Positions 17,301 to 26,714 of a stretch of DNA of 60,890 bases are shown here, piece after piece; position 1 is the first letter of the stretch; every line of letters begins with the position of its first letter. This stretch comes from an uncultured Verrucomicrobia subdivision 3 bacterium. GTDB lineage: Bacteria > Verrucomicrobiota > Verrucomicrobiia > Limisphaerales > UBA8199. Position numbers and translations under genes: made by a program. The notes beneath the pieces are model-generated. The model had not been told where the DNA came from. It did no database searches and was given only the letters and a program-made list of their open reading frames with translations. The DNA is taken from contig CAIWMU010000051.1 in NCBI GenBank assembly GCA_903913865.1, positions 1 through 60,890 of the forward strand, read 5' to 3'.

Positions 17301-20300
17301 AATCGTCCTTTCCCGGAAGTCCCCAGCGGAATCCTCAACCGCACGGTTGCGCCCGATCCGGGGGTGCTCTCAATCATGCACGAACCTCCCGCTTCCGCGA
17401 GCCTCTCCCGCATGTTCGCGAGCCCGTTGCCTCCACGCCGCCCCGGAGTCAGGGGGCGAAGGCCGCCCACGCCTCTGGCACCCGCCTCCCGCACCGCCTT
17501 CCGGGAGTCAAACCCCCGCCCGTTGTCGGTGATCGTTATCTCGAAACGACCGGGGCTGGCTGTCATTTCGACCCGGGCCACCGCGGCCCCGGAATGCTTC
17601 AGCAGATTGTGCAGCGCCTCCTCAAAGCTGAGGAACAGGTTGTGCCTCACATCCGCCGAGAGCGGATGGTGGGGGATCTCCCGGGGCAGGCGCATCTCAC
17701 ACTGTATGTCCGTGTTTTGGAAATACTCGGCAGCCCAATGGCTCAGATAGGCGGCCAGGTTTTCGAGCGAGTCGTTGCGTGGATTCACCGCCCAGACGAT
17801 CTCGTCCAGCGTCTTGAGCAGTTCCCGGGATGTGGTCGCGATGGAGCCGATCTGCTCCGCCACCGGGCGTCCCCGCTCCGAGTCCATCTTCACCCGCTCG
17901 CTTAGAAACGACAACTTTGTCAGCTTGGATCCGATGTCGTCGTGCATGTTCTGCGCAATCCGCATCCGCTCCCGTTCCAGGGCCTGCTGCTGCTCCAACC
18001 GTGCCAGCCTCAACCTCAGCCTCCTGTGGGAAACGATCCTCACAATGCCGCCGACCATCCCCACCACCGCCACCGCATACAACCCGAAAGCGGGGACCGA
18101 GCGCCAGGGCGGCGTGGGCACGGTGAAGGCAAACGGCACAGCCACCTCATTCCAAACACCGTCCGCGAGCCTGGAGGCAACCCGAAACCGGAAATCCCCG
18201 AACGGAAGGGGACCATATCGTGCATGCCGGGCGGCCCCGTCCGCCACCCAGTCCGGGTCGAATCCTTCAAGCTTGTGCCGGAATTGAACCCGCTCCGGCG
18301 TGGTGAAGGTGGGTGCGGTAAACTGAAAGTCCATTGAACCCACATCCGACAGTCGCAACTGCGTCTGCCGGGTTGTCCCCCTGCCAAAAGCCTGCACACT
18401 ACTCCGGGAAATGGGGCGGCCATTCACCAGAACCGACTCAAGAATCACCCCGGATGGCCCCTGCCTCTTTGAGTGGCGCATTCCCTTGTCCACTGTCAGC
18501 AACCCCTCCAGTGTCGCGAACCAGATCGCCCCCTGCGGTGATCTCACCGCCCGGGGCCATCCATGCTCCCATCCCTCATCGCTCTTTTCCCCCGCTTCAT
18601 GCATCAACCGGCAGGCAAGAGGAGCCCCGTTCGTCAAGGCCGCCTGCATGCTTTCCCTCGCAACACAGTAAATCCCCCCGGTAGCCACAAGCCAAAGGTC
18701 CCCCGAGGCATCATCCACCACACCATAAATGGAATCGCCCGGCAGTCCGCTCGCAGCGGTCCATGTCCTGCTCTGCCGCTCCGTCCAGCATGCCAATCCA
18801 CCGCCAGCCGACCCCGCCCACAACCGCCCCTGCGCATCCTCGTGCAACGCACGTATGGCGCGACCCCCGCCCGGGCTGAATTCATGGATCATCCGGCTCC
18901 GCCCCTCCTGATCCCGGAACACTTTCCCGCTTTCGGTCCCGATCCAAAGTCCCCCGCCCTGCGCCGGAAGCAGTGCCGTCACCCCTCCAGCCTCTACCTC
19001 CTTCACCTCCCGCAACGTCTTCACCGCCCCATCCATGATCCGGCACACACACCCCGACCGGGTCCCCGCATACACCGTCCCGCCATCCGCCACGCACAGT
19101 GAAAGGATGAAATCGTCGCAGAGGCCGTTCAATGTGGAAAGATGCAGCCTCCGCCCGTCGCGCTGCCCGTGCAGACCGTTCCCGAAGGTTCCCACCCACA
19201 TCGTTCCGTCCGCCGTGGTGCAGATCGAGGTGATCAGGCTCTGCCCCTCGACAGAGGGTGATATTCCATCAGGGCCAGCCTGTTCACCCGGTTGGCCAGG
19301 CGGCAACGCACCCCTCTTTTCAAGCGCCCCGGAAGAGTTCCGCTCCGGAACATCCCACCCCGCCACCACTCTCGAAAACCGCCCCGCCTCACCCACATAC
19401 AATCCCCCATCCTCAAGCCCCGCGAACACCCGGCCAACCCCATCCACTGCCACGCTCGAGACCGGGCCGGAGGGCAGCCCCGCATCAGGTCTCACCCCTT
19501 CGACCCCGCGCGGCAGGAGTTGCACCAATCCACCGGCCGAGGTCCCCAGCCACAGGTTCCCCTCATGATCCTCGCAAATCGCCCGGACATCGTTCGGTTC
19601 ATGCTGGCCACCCAGCACCACCGGTTGAAACCGGTTGTCCTCAAAACAAAACAGTCCCCTCCCACTCGTCCCGATCCACAACCGCCCATCCGCCCCCTCG
19701 CACAAACTCCACAACCGCACCGAGGCGGCATCCGAACCCCGGAAATAATTGAACCGCTTCCCCTCCACCAGATTGATCAGGTAGGTGTCCCCGAACGCCC
19801 AGAGATTCCCCCGTCGATCCTCATACGCCCCGAGAAATTCCGGCCTTCTCCCCTGGCTCTCCGTCTCCAGTTCCTGCGCGATGATCCGCCCCTTCTGGAA
19901 TTGATACATCCCGCTCCGGGTTGTGATCCAGACCGCGCCAGACCGCGCCACATGCAACCCCGAAACAAGCTCGTCCGAAAGCCCATCCCGGGTTGTATAT
20001 GCCGCGAACTGGTGCCCATCCCAATGGTTAAGGCCGGACCGGGTTCCGATCCACACCCCCCCGTCCACATCGGGAGCAAGGCTCGTGATGTCATCATCCA
20101 GCAACCCCTTCCCCTTCCCATGGTGGGTCATCTGTCTTCCCGCCAACCGGACAAGGCCCCCCTGCTGCACCCCCACCCAGAGCGCACCGCCCACATCCTC
20201 ACAAAGGGCCGCAATCCGCACCGATGCATTCGTTCCGTAAGCCGGCAACCGTATCTCCTCAAATCGCACCCCATCGAACCTCACCAGCCCGGAACTGGTC

Positions 20301-20545
20301 CCCACCCAAAGATAGCCATCCCGGGATTGGAGAATGGTGGTCACTGAATCCCCGGGAAAACCCTCGGCCCGGCTGAATGTGCGCATCGAGAATTTGCCCC
20401 GATAGGCCGCCACCGGAGTGGTGGGAGCACCTGCAACCGCGGTCGCCCGCCCCACAACCTCCCCCAAAGCCAAAGAGCCCGGCACCCCGCAAAGGACCAT
20501 CGCAAGGCACAAGGCTCCAAATGGAATGAGTCGCTCCGTCTTCAA
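17297..20545 (-). CDS. Two-component sensor histidine kinase with Reg_prop beta-propeller
   Basis: A 1082-aa membrane sensor kinase. A signal peptide is followed by a large periplasmic region of two-component-regulator propeller repeats (DGYLWVGTSSGLVRFDG, GGVWIGTRSGLNHWDG, GNLWLGTSAGGLVQL) and then a Y_Y_Y domain near residues 720-800 (FRHKLEGFDPDWV). One membrane span lies at about 812-835. The cytoplasmic part is a HisKA_3 dimerisation domain with H868 in AQNMHDDIGSKL and a HATPase with EALHNLLKHS and DNGRGF. Family knowledge: such propeller sensors detect oligosaccharides in Bacteroidetes polysaccharide loci; here the regulator is a separate protein. The start is a TTG at 20545 preceded by GGGAGA, 15 bp after the preceding gene's stop. 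The Pro/Ser-rich insertion around residues 395-425 is unusual. Confidence 0.92.
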   Translation of the reverse strand: MKTERLIPFGALCLAMVLCGVPGSLALGEVVGRATAVAGAPTTPVAAYRGKFSMRTFSRAEGFPGDSVTTILQSRDGYLWVGTSSGLVRFDGVRFEEIRLPAYGTNASVRIAALCEDVGGALWVGVQQGGLVRLAGRQMTHHGKGKGLLDDDITSLAPDVDGGVWIGTRSGLNHWDGHQFAAYTTRDGLSDELVSGLHVARSGAVWITTRSGMYQFQKGRIIAQELETESQGRRPEFLGAYEDRRGNLWAFGDTYLINLVEGKRFNYFRGSDAASVRLWSLCEGADGRLWIGTSGRGLFCFEDNRFQPVVLGGQHEPNDVRAICEDHEGNLWLGTSAGGLVQLLPRGVEGVRPDAGLPSGPVSSVAVDGVGRVFAGLEDGGLYVGEAGRFSRVVAGWDVPERNSSGALEKRGALPPGQPGEQAGPDGISPSVEGQSLITSICTTADGTMWVGTFGNGLHGQRDGRRLHLSTLNGLCDDFILSLCVADGGTVYAGTRSGCVCRIMDGAVKTLREVKEVEAGGVTALLPAQGGGLWIGTESGKVFRDQEGRSRMIHEFSPGGGRAIRALHEDAQGRLWAGSAGGGLACWTERQSRTWTAASGLPGDSIYGVVDDASGDLWLVATGGIYCVARESMQAALTNGAPLACRLMHEAGEKSDEGWEHGWPRAVRSPQGAIWFATLEGLLTVDKGMRHSKRQGPSGVILESVLVNGRPISRSSVQAFGRGTTRQTQLRLSDVGSMDFQFTAPTFTTPERVQFRHKLEGFDPDWVADGAARHARYGPLPFGDFRFRVASRLADGVWNEVAVPFAFTVPTPPWRSVPAFGLYAVAVVGMVGGIVRIVSHRRLRLRLARLEQQQALERERMRIAQNMHDDIGSKLTKLSFLSERVKMDSERGRPVAEQIGSIATTSRELLKTLDEIVWAVNPRNDSLENLAAYLSHWAAEYFQNTDIQCEMRLPREIPHHPLSADVRHNLFLSFEEALHNLLKHSGAAVARVEMTASPGRFEITITDNGRGFDSRKAVREAGARGVGGLRPLTPGRRGGNGLANMRERLAEAGGSCMIESTPGSGATVRLRIPLGTSGKGRL

Positions 20546-20560
20546 TCTCTCCCGGTCTGA

Positions 20561-21877
20561 TCAGGCACTGGTGTTCATCCCGATCTTCACCTCCGCACCG
20601 GAGAGATCCTCCACCGCATCCGGCCGCCGGAACAGGCAACCCGAGATTGTCGCCGCCTTCAAGCCCTTCTCCAGAATGATAGACTTCTTCCCGTCATCCA
20701 TGAATTCGCACCCGTTCACGATCAAACGCTTCCCTGAGGCCCGGATGCACGGATCCCCCTTCCCGCCATGATCCCACCCGGTAAAATGGCACCCGGTCAC
20801 AACCAGGGAACTCCCCCCCTCGTGCCGGATCTGCTCCCGCGTCAATTCCGTCCCCCAAAAACCGCAGTTGCTGAACTTCACCGGACCCCGGTTTTCCGGC
20901 CCGATCTCAATCGTGGACATGAACTGCCCGTTCACAAACTGGGCGCCCGCATGGGGCTGGGTCTTGTCCACCCGCACCGCCACCGGGCAGATATCGCTCC
21001 CGCTCTGTGTGACGACCGCATTGCCCGGCCCATGGCCGAAGTCACCAAAGTGAAATCCTATCTTCGGGAAAATCACGAAACAGTTGCTGATGTATTCCCA
21101 ATCAGTCTGCCCGATCTTGAACCCTATCAGGTTCTTCTCCTGCCACCCCTTGATGTCCCCTCCGGCAAAGCCGGGCTTCAAACCCATCCGCGTCCAGAAA
21201 TTCGGATTGAAGTGGACGTTCTCAATGCGCCCGATATCGGTGCATTGGTCAATATAAATGCCCGTCTTGAGCGGGCACGCAAACACATTCCGGATCAGGT
21301 GCAGTTCATTCCACTTTGTCCCCGCATCAATGGCCTGATAGGGATTCGTGAGGGTGATATCCAGAACCTGGCACAACTGGCCATCAATGCGGATGGACCA
21401 GGGATAGGGGGTCACCTGCGCAAGGGTCTGCTCAGGGTAATGAATCGTCAGGTTGCGGACAACCGCATTGGGCTTCAGCGTGATCAGCGGCTCCCCCTCA
21501 GGCATGCCCCGCCCGCCGAAGGCGAGAAACACCGTGCCCAGCGGCTGCTCGCTGTGCGGCACACCGCCTGAAGCTCCGCAAAGGGTCACCCCGGGTGGAA
21601 CGGTCAAGGATCCGTTCAGGCGGTAGAGTCCGGCTGGAACGTGGCAGATTGGCCCGCCCGTTTTGGCGGCATCCAGCGCCGCCTGAAGCGCCTTCGTGTC
21701 ATCCGCAACTCCGTCCCCTTTGGCGCCGAACTGACGCGCATTCACCGGACTGGTTGCCGCCACCGTCGCATCTGCCGCGTTCACATCCCCAGCAGAAAAT
21801 GCCCCGGCCAAACCCACTGCAAGGGCCGAATGACCGACAAAGCTCCGCCTCGAAAATTTCTGTGTGTTTGAATTCAT
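20561..21877 (-). CDS. Tat-exported pectate-lyase-superfamily beta-helix protein
   Basis: A 438-aa right-handed beta-helix protein. The ATG at 21877 gives a twin-arginine signal (KFSRRSFVGHSALAVGLAGA), so export is by the Tat system; the longer GTG frame is rejected. After the signal comes VNARQFGAKGDGVADDTKALQAAL, the hallmark N-terminus of the pectate_lyase_3/glycosyl-hydrolase-28-like superfamily. It is followed by parallel-coil sequence with many Asn and short strands (VVTGCHFTG, LIVNGCEFMDDG). Catalytic residues cannot be assigned, so it may be a lyase, hydrolase or only a binding protein. It lies 15 bp before the sensor kinase on the same strand, so it is probably co-transcribed with the regulators and GH2 genes and acts on the same polysaccharide. 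Confidence 0.8.
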   Translation of the reverse strand: MNSNTQKFSRRSFVGHSALAVGLAGAFSAGDVNAADATVAATSPVNARQFGAKGDGVADDTKALQAALDAAKTGGPICHVPAGLYRLNGSLTVPPGVTLCGASGGVPHSEQPLGTVFLAFGGRGMPEGEPLITLKPNAVVRNLTIHYPEQTLAQVTPYPWSIRIDGQLCQVLDITLTNPYQAIDAGTKWNELHLIRNVFACPLKTGIYIDQCTDIGRIENVHFNPNFWTRMGLKPGFAGGDIKGWQEKNLIGFKIGQTDWEYISNCFVIFPKIGFHFGDFGHGPGNAVVTQSGSDICPVAVRVDKTQPHAGAQFVNGQFMSTIEIGPENRGPVKFSNCGFWGTELTREQIRHEGGSSLVVTGCHFTGWDHGGKGDPCIRASGKRLIVNGCEFMDDGKKSIILEKGLKAATISGCLFRRPDAVEDLSGAEVKIGMNTSA

Positions 21878-21928
21878 AGTTTTGTCCACTGGTGTTTTGA
21901 TGACTGTCACCCTGCCTGCCACCCGCCG

Positions 21929-23983
21929 TCAATAAGCAATCGCCCCTCCCCCGCCCCGGAGGGAGGTGCTTCGCGAGCCCTCATCCTCCAGCAGGAGCCT
22001 CATCAGTTCAGCCGCAGCAAGCGGCGCCACCCGGCGGATGTGCTCACGGTCGGTCCCATATCCGAACTCCCAGGTCAGGCTCGCAGCACCAAGCTTTTCT
22101 CCGGCCCACGCCTTCGATGTCGCAGCCCCGACATTGTAGGCCGCATCCCGCTCAAACTTGAACCACGGTGCCCTCTTCTCCAGGGCCGCAAGCCACTGCC
22201 GCGCAAAACGTCCCCGGGCATCCCCCTCAACCTCCGGCTGCAGATAAAACACATTCGTGTGGGTCGAGTGAAAATCGATGAACACAAAAGGCTTCGCTCC
22301 CGGTTCATTCGCATGCTTCATCAAAGCCCGGCTGACGGCCCCGCTCTCCGGTTGCAGGAACGTATTCCAATCCCGGTTCAAATCCACTCCACCCATGTTG
22401 CTCCGCCAATGCCCACGCTCAACCCCGTCCGGATTCACCACCGGAATCACAACGGTCTGGAATCGGCTCCGGAATTTCTTCGCGAGCCGGGTGTTCCCGG
22501 CAATCGCATCCACAAAAGCCATCAACCCCAGACTGCCGGTCACCTCGGGCGGATGCTGCCTTCCAATGATGAACAGGTAATTCCGGTTGGTGGCTGCCCC
22601 GATCACAAGTTCCCTCAACGGCCTGCCCTCTACCGATTCCCCGATGATGCTGCTTCGGACAAACGGCAAACGGCATTTGCGGTCCGTCCAATCCCCCAGT
22701 TCCTTGAGTCCGATCAGTTCCTGCGTCGCAACCCAGGTCGGCCTCCTCCCCACTTTCAAACTCAGCACCGCCACACGCGGCGTGGCTCCCGGCTGGCATT
22801 CCCCCAACCCCAACCGCTCCCATTTCACCCCGTCCCGGCTCACCCACGGCCGCCCCCGCTGCGCAGAATAGGTGTTCGTGAGGCTGATGCGGATCAAGCG
22901 ATCCCCATCAGCCCACACCTTGAATGCATACCAGGGGCTCGTATTGATGGGCGTGTTCTCCGGGGAGATCACCCCCACGTAGCGGCCATCCCCCTCCTGG
23001 CTGCATCCCTCAAGCCGGCCACCCGGAAACTGGTTGCTGAAATGGACATCCCCGAAATCCCACGTCCGGCGATCCTCCCGAATTGCCGGTGGACGGGCTG
23101 CAGCGGCAACAACGGGATCAGCAGCTCGTGCCAGATGATTCGACAGGGTTGCCGGAGCCAGTTCAATGATCTGTATATGGTCCAGCAGCCCGATGTCCCC
23201 CTTTGAACTGATGCTCAACTCCCCCCCCAAACGCACGGCCCCCCTCAGGTTCTGCCGGGTGGTCTGCCCCCCCTTTTTGACAACCAGCGCCCCCTCCGCC
23301 AGCGATTCCATCGTCACATGGATGTTCCCGTTCGTGGTCCACGGATCGTGAATCACCACCACCCGGTCATCCGCAACCCCGGCACGGTTTAGCCCATGGG
23401 CCACAGCCGTTACATAATGCCCCCCCTTCCGCTCGTAATCCGTGCTGTCCTTTATCCGTTTGAACCATCCCAGATGCAGCACGACGAATGAGTTGCTGGC
23501 CACCATCGCCTTGCGCAACCGCTCCTCAACCCCGGCCAGAAGTGTGCCGGTCCCTCCATCCGGTTTCAGCGTGAAGGTTTCCAACTGCCCCACCTCATAG
23601 CCACAATCCGCAACATAGCGTCTCACACCCGTGGCGAGCGCTCCCGGCCCGGTCTGGTCCCTCTCCCCGGTCTGCATGTAGCGCGTGGAACCTAGCAACT
23701 TCACCAGTTCACGGTGCCGCTCCAAATCCCCGCCCCCGCCGGGAATCAGCCGGTCATAGCCATTGGCAGCCAGCCAGCACAGGCCGTTTGCCGTCGCACA
23801 CGGGCCGCAAAAACTCCTCCCGCTATTGGTGTACGTGAGGTCCCGCTGCGGAATATCCGGCGTCAGTTCCCGCCGGGAGGAGGGGGCTGCTTCGGCCATG
23901 CCCAAAAGCGTGGACACCAACAACCCTGCAAACATCAGGACAAATCTCCCCGGAAAACCCATCTGCCATGCGCAGCGCGTCAT
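21929..23983 (-). CDS. Exported fusion of a C39-like papain-fold domain and an M14 carboxypeptidase
   Basis: A 684-aa exported protein with two peptidase modules. After a signal peptide, residues 50-270 look like a C39-type papain fold: candidate Cys59 in SFCGPCATANG, His189 in RKGGHYVTAVAHG and Asp213 in VIHDPWTTNG. A beta-rich middle (about 300-440) resembles the N-terminal domain found before M14 carboxypeptidases of the cytosolic-carboxypeptidase type. The C-terminal M14 domain has zinc ligands H477 and E480 in RQHPPEVTG and H572 in DFHSTHTN, an Arg in GGVDLNRDWN, and catalytic Glu639 in TWEFGYG. Its ATG overlaps the pyrophosphatase stop as ATGA. The start at 23983 is set by that overlap. 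The combination is odd; see findings. Confidence 0.8.
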   Translation of the reverse strand: MTRCAWQMGFPGRFVLMFAGLLVSTLLGMAEAAPSSRRELTPDIPQRDLTYTNSGRSFCGPCATANGLCWLAANGYDRLIPGGGGDLERHRELVKLLGSTRYMQTGERDQTGPGALATGVRRYVADCGYEVGQLETFTLKPDGGTGTLLAGVEERLRKAMVASNSFVVLHLGWFKRIKDSTDYERKGGHYVTAVAHGLNRAGVADDRVVVIHDPWTTNGNIHVTMESLAEGALVVKKGGQTTRQNLRGAVRLGGELSISSKGDIGLLDHIQIIELAPATLSNHLARAADPVVAAAARPPAIREDRRTWDFGDVHFSNQFPGGRLEGCSQEGDGRYVGVISPENTPINTSPWYAFKVWADGDRLIRISLTNTYSAQRGRPWVSRDGVKWERLGLGECQPGATPRVAVLSLKVGRRPTWVATQELIGLKELGDWTDRKCRLPFVRSSIIGESVEGRPLRELVIGAATNRNYLFIIGRQHPPEVTGSLGLMAFVDAIAGNTRLAKKFRSRFQTVVIPVVNPDGVERGHWRSNMGGVDLNRDWNTFLQPESGAVSRALMKHANEPGAKPFVFIDFHSTHTNVFYLQPEVEGDARGRFARQWLAALEKRAPWFKFERDAAYNVGAATSKAWAGEKLGAASLTWEFGYGTDREHIRRVAPLAAAELMRLLLEDEGSRSTSLRGGGGAIAY

Positions 23984-25626
23984 ATCTGGCGCAGGCAGTG
24001 TGTCAGAAACGGCAGAAGCTGCTTCTTGCGTGAAACCACATCCCGAAGCTCGAAAATACCCGGCTCCACTTTCGGGTAGCTGATGGTTTCCATGAAGGGC
24101 TTGCCCGAGGAAAGCAGCAGGAGTGAGCTTTGCGTGTTCACATCTGTGACCATCAGGGCGGAGAAAAAGTAGTTCTTGGAGATCCTGTAACCCTCCAGAG
24201 CCTCCAGAAGCTCCGATTTGCGCTTCCAGAACTGGTTGAACCCGATCTCCTCAATCTGCGCCACACTGAACACCACCCCATCCTCCTCGTATTCCTTGCA
24301 ATCGGTCGTGACAGCCTGCGGGGCCGGCTTCAACGTCAGCAGGGAACCGGAGGCAAACAGCTTCTCCGTAAAATCCCGTGCGTTGACCCCGGAAATCGTC
24401 TGCAGCCGCCCGAGTATCTGGGCATCCCTCGGCGTGGTCGTCGGGGATGTCAGATTCAGCGTGTCCGAGACCAACCCGGCCAGGAGCAGCCCGGCTATCG
24501 GCGGCGGCAACTCGATCCCGTGCTGGAAAAAGCAGTCCGCCACTATCGAGCATGTGGAACCGACCGGCTCGTTGCGAAACAGGATCGGCTGCGGCGTCAT
24601 CAGGGAGCCAATCCGGTGGTGATCAATGATCTCAATGATCTCCACCTGATCCGCCCCCTCGACAGCCTGGGACAACTCATTGTGATCCACCAGAATCAGC
24701 TTCCGATCCACCTTTTTCAAAAAATCGCTTTTGGAAATGATTCCCAGCGTGCGTCCCTCCGGGTCCAGAACCGGGAAGGCCAGAAACCGGGAGGCCGTGG
24801 CCCGGCCGATGGCATCCGCCAGCGGGGTCCCCTCCTCAAAGGAGAGAAAATCCTCATCCAGCACATGCCGGACGGAAACCGCCGCTCGGCACAGGGCCGC
24901 CGTTGTCGCCGTGTCGTGCGGGGAACTGATGAGACTCACTCCCCGGTTCCGCGCCGCATCCAGTGTCTTCGGCTCCACGGGCAGACCCCCCGTCACGATC
25001 ATCACCCGAACCCCCTCCCGGATCGCCAGGTTCTGGATGTCCCACCGGTCCCCCACCACCACCGCCAGCTTTTCCTTGGTGTAAAGTTCCAGCCGCTCGG
25101 AAAACGATTCAAGGCTCATCGCCCCGATCATCAGCACCAGATCCTCCTCAGGCCCCTCCTCGCTCCCGGAAAGCAACTTCCCCCCCAGCGTATCGGCCAG
25201 AGTCTTCAGCGGCGCCAGCAACCGGCGTGAATCGAACAGCCGGTTCGTTCCCGGAAACAGAAATTTCCCCAGCTTGAACAGCGAAAGCAGGCCGCGGCAG
25301 CGCCCCCCCGCCTCCAGCACCGGCAGAATGCGCAGGTTGTGCTCATCCATCAACCCCAGCGCCTCCGCCGCCGTTGCCGCAGGGCTCACGCTCAAAACCT
25401 GCCGCTTCATCACATCGCACACCTTCGGCGACACGTCGGAGACGAACTTCGGCGCAGGCACACCGAAGCTCTTCAGCACAAAATCGATCCGCTCATTGGT
25501 ATCCCCGCAGCGCGCCGCCACCGCCTCCGGCATGCCCGTCAGCCGCTTGAACTCCGCATAACCGATCGCTGAACAAATCGCGTCGGTATCCGGATTCCGG
25601 TGTCCCATCACAAGAACTTCGCTCAT
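23980..25626 (-). CDS. ppaC: Family II (DHH) manganese-dependent inorganic pyrophosphatase with CBS and DRTGG domains
   Basis: Cytoplasmic pyrophosphatase that hydrolyses PPi to two phosphates, 548 aa. The DHH motifs are seen as GHRNPDTDAICSA (H9, D13, D15), LVDHNELSQAV and IIDHHRIGS (D335, H336, H337). The DHHA2 part ends with SKNYFFSALMVTDVNTQSS. Between the two DHH halves are inserted CBS motifs (MKRQVLSVSPAATAAEALGLM and ATASRFLAFPVLDPEGRTLG) flanking a DRTGG domain, which places it in the nucleotide-regulated CBS-PPase subgroup (family knowledge: adenine nucleotides and diadenosine polyphosphates tune activity). The start at ATG 25626 follows GGGAG at good spacing; the TTG at 25638 is rejected. 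The next gene overlaps by four bases. Confidence 0.95.
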   Translation of the reverse strand: MSEVLVMGHRNPDTDAICSAIGYAEFKRLTGMPEAVAARCGDTNERIDFVLKSFGVPAPKFVSDVSPKVCDVMKRQVLSVSPAATAAEALGLMDEHNLRILPVLEAGGRCRGLLSLFKLGKFLFPGTNRLFDSRRLLAPLKTLADTLGGKLLSGSEEGPEEDLVLMIGAMSLESFSERLELYTKEKLAVVVGDRWDIQNLAIREGVRVMIVTGGLPVEPKTLDAARNRGVSLISSPHDTATTAALCRAAVSVRHVLDEDFLSFEEGTPLADAIGRATASRFLAFPVLDPEGRTLGIISKSDFLKKVDRKLILVDHNELSQAVEGADQVEIIEIIDHHRIGSLMTPQPILFRNEPVGSTCSIVADCFFQHGIELPPPIAGLLLAGLVSDTLNLTSPTTTPRDAQILGRLQTISGVNARDFTEKLFASGSLLTLKPAPQAVTTDCKEYEEDGVVFSVAQIEEIGFNQFWKRKSELLEALEGYRISKNYFFSALMVTDVNTQSSLLLLSSGKPFMETISYPKVEPGIFELRDVVSRKKQLLPFLTHCLRQI

Positions 25627-25891
25627 GGTTGCTCCCAATAGTTAAAAATCAGCCCTTCTGCTTAGTCCAAAACCACCCTGGATGCGAGAAAAAAGCCCCG
25701 ACCGCAGATCCTGATGCATTCATGCACCCCTTTTTCCCGGTAGGTCTCAAAGCCTTCAACAACTCACACTGTCAAACATTAGGCCCATTTCATTGCGCGT
25801 TTTGTCGAGGCAACCCTATTTGCAGGATGTCCCAACTCCTCGGACAAACGCTGCCTGGGCGGTTGAATGGTTCCAAGGCGCAGGTCCTAAC
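25627..25891. other. Divergent intergenic region
   Basis: Space between the divergent pyrophosphatase gene and the TonB operon. No ORF with coding character is visible. It must hold the minus-strand promoter of the pyrophosphatase operon, but I could not assign hexamers with confidence. The direct repeats at its right end are listed separately. Confidence 0.5.
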
Positions 25892-25931
25892 CGTAACACA
25901 ATCGTAACAGAACCGCCTTAAATCCGTAACC
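25892..25931 (+). promoter_or_regulatory. PHO-box-like 11-bp direct repeats before the TonB operon
   Basis: CGTAACA occurs at 25892 and 25903, a degenerate CGCCTTA at 25914, and CGTAACC at 25925, all spaced exactly 11 bp. Seven conserved bases plus four variable bases is the layout of PhoB-type binding sites. The last unit ends 21 bp before the first ATG of the operon. Confidence 0.5.
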
Positions 25932-25952
25932 AACCCCAGGCAGAATGCCCCC

Positions 25953-26714
25953 ATGACTCAGCTCGTTGCTCGGTTGTCTCTGGTTCTGGCTTTGGTGTGG
26001 GCGGCATCCGCGCGTGCGGAAGCCCCGCTTGTTGAAGCGCGTTCTACCCTTGAAAAGTGGGTGGAGACGCGCCAGCTGATTTCCAAGGCCCGCAGCGACT
26101 GGCAGTCGGACAAGGAACTGCTGGGGCAGACGGTGGCGCTCTACGAACGGGAGTTAAAATCGCTCGACGAGCAAATGTCCAAGGTCTCAACGAACACCAC
26201 ACAGGTCGCCCGGGAAATGGCCGATGCCGATGCGTTGAAGAAATCCTCGGTCGGCGGGTTGGAACGGGCGCGCCAGTTTGCTGTGGAGTTCGAAGGCAAA
26301 TTGAAGCAGCAGGCGTGCAAACTTCCGGTGCCGCTGCAGGACACGCTCAAGCCCCTGTTGGCACGGATGCCGTCGGATCCTGCCAATACCAAGATGCTCG
26401 CCGCCGAGCGCATTCAGGTGATCGTGGGCGTCCTCAACGAACTCGACAAGTTCAACAACGCGGTGAACGTGTTCAGCGAGAAGCGCCGTAACGGTAAGGG
26501 CGAGGATGTTTCTGTCCAGACGATGTATGTGGGATTGGGGGCGGCTTACTTCGTGAACGACACTGCCGACTTTGCCGGCGTGGGTGCTCCCGGAGCCAAC
26601 GGCTGGGAGTGGACCCTCAAGCCGGAACTGGCACCCGCCGTGCGGGAGGCAGTCAAGATCTACCGGAACGAACAGACCGCCCGTTTCGTGCCGCTGCCCG
26701 TGGCCATCAAATGA
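25953..26714 (+). CDS. DUF3450-family periplasmic protein of the TonB2-type system
   Basis: A 253-aa exported protein. A signal peptide (LVARLSLVLALVWAASARAEA) is followed by a long helical, coiled-coil-rich segment (about 35-130: ELKSLDEQMSKVSTNTTQ and similar) and a compact C-terminal part with VSVQTMYVGLGAAYFVND and ANGWEWTL, the conserved core of DUF3450. In other Gram-negatives DUF3450 genes sit directly before a TtpC-like MotA/ExbB-family gene and exbB, exbD and tonB, exactly as here, so it probably belongs to the periplasmic side of the energising complex. Its stop overlaps the next gene's ATG as ATGA. Start ATG 25953 is the only one giving the signal peptide. Confidence 0.85.
   Translation: MTQLVARLSLVLALVWAASARAEAPLVEARSTLEKWVETRQLISKARSDWQSDKELLGQTVALYERELKSLDEQMSKVSTNTTQVAREMADADALKKSSVGGLERARQFAVEFEGKLKQQACKLPVPLQDTLKPLLARMPSDPANTKMLAAERIQVIVGVLNELDKFNNAVNVFSEKRRNGKGEDVSVQTMYVGLGAAYFVNDTADFAGVGAPGANGWEWTLKPELAPAVREAVKIYRNEQTARFVPLPVAIK

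Noticed and set aside
19292-20347. Plus-strand 351-codon frame opposite the sensor kinase
   Set aside because: Pro/His/Arg-rich antisense shadow without motifs; the kinase on the other strand has clear domains.
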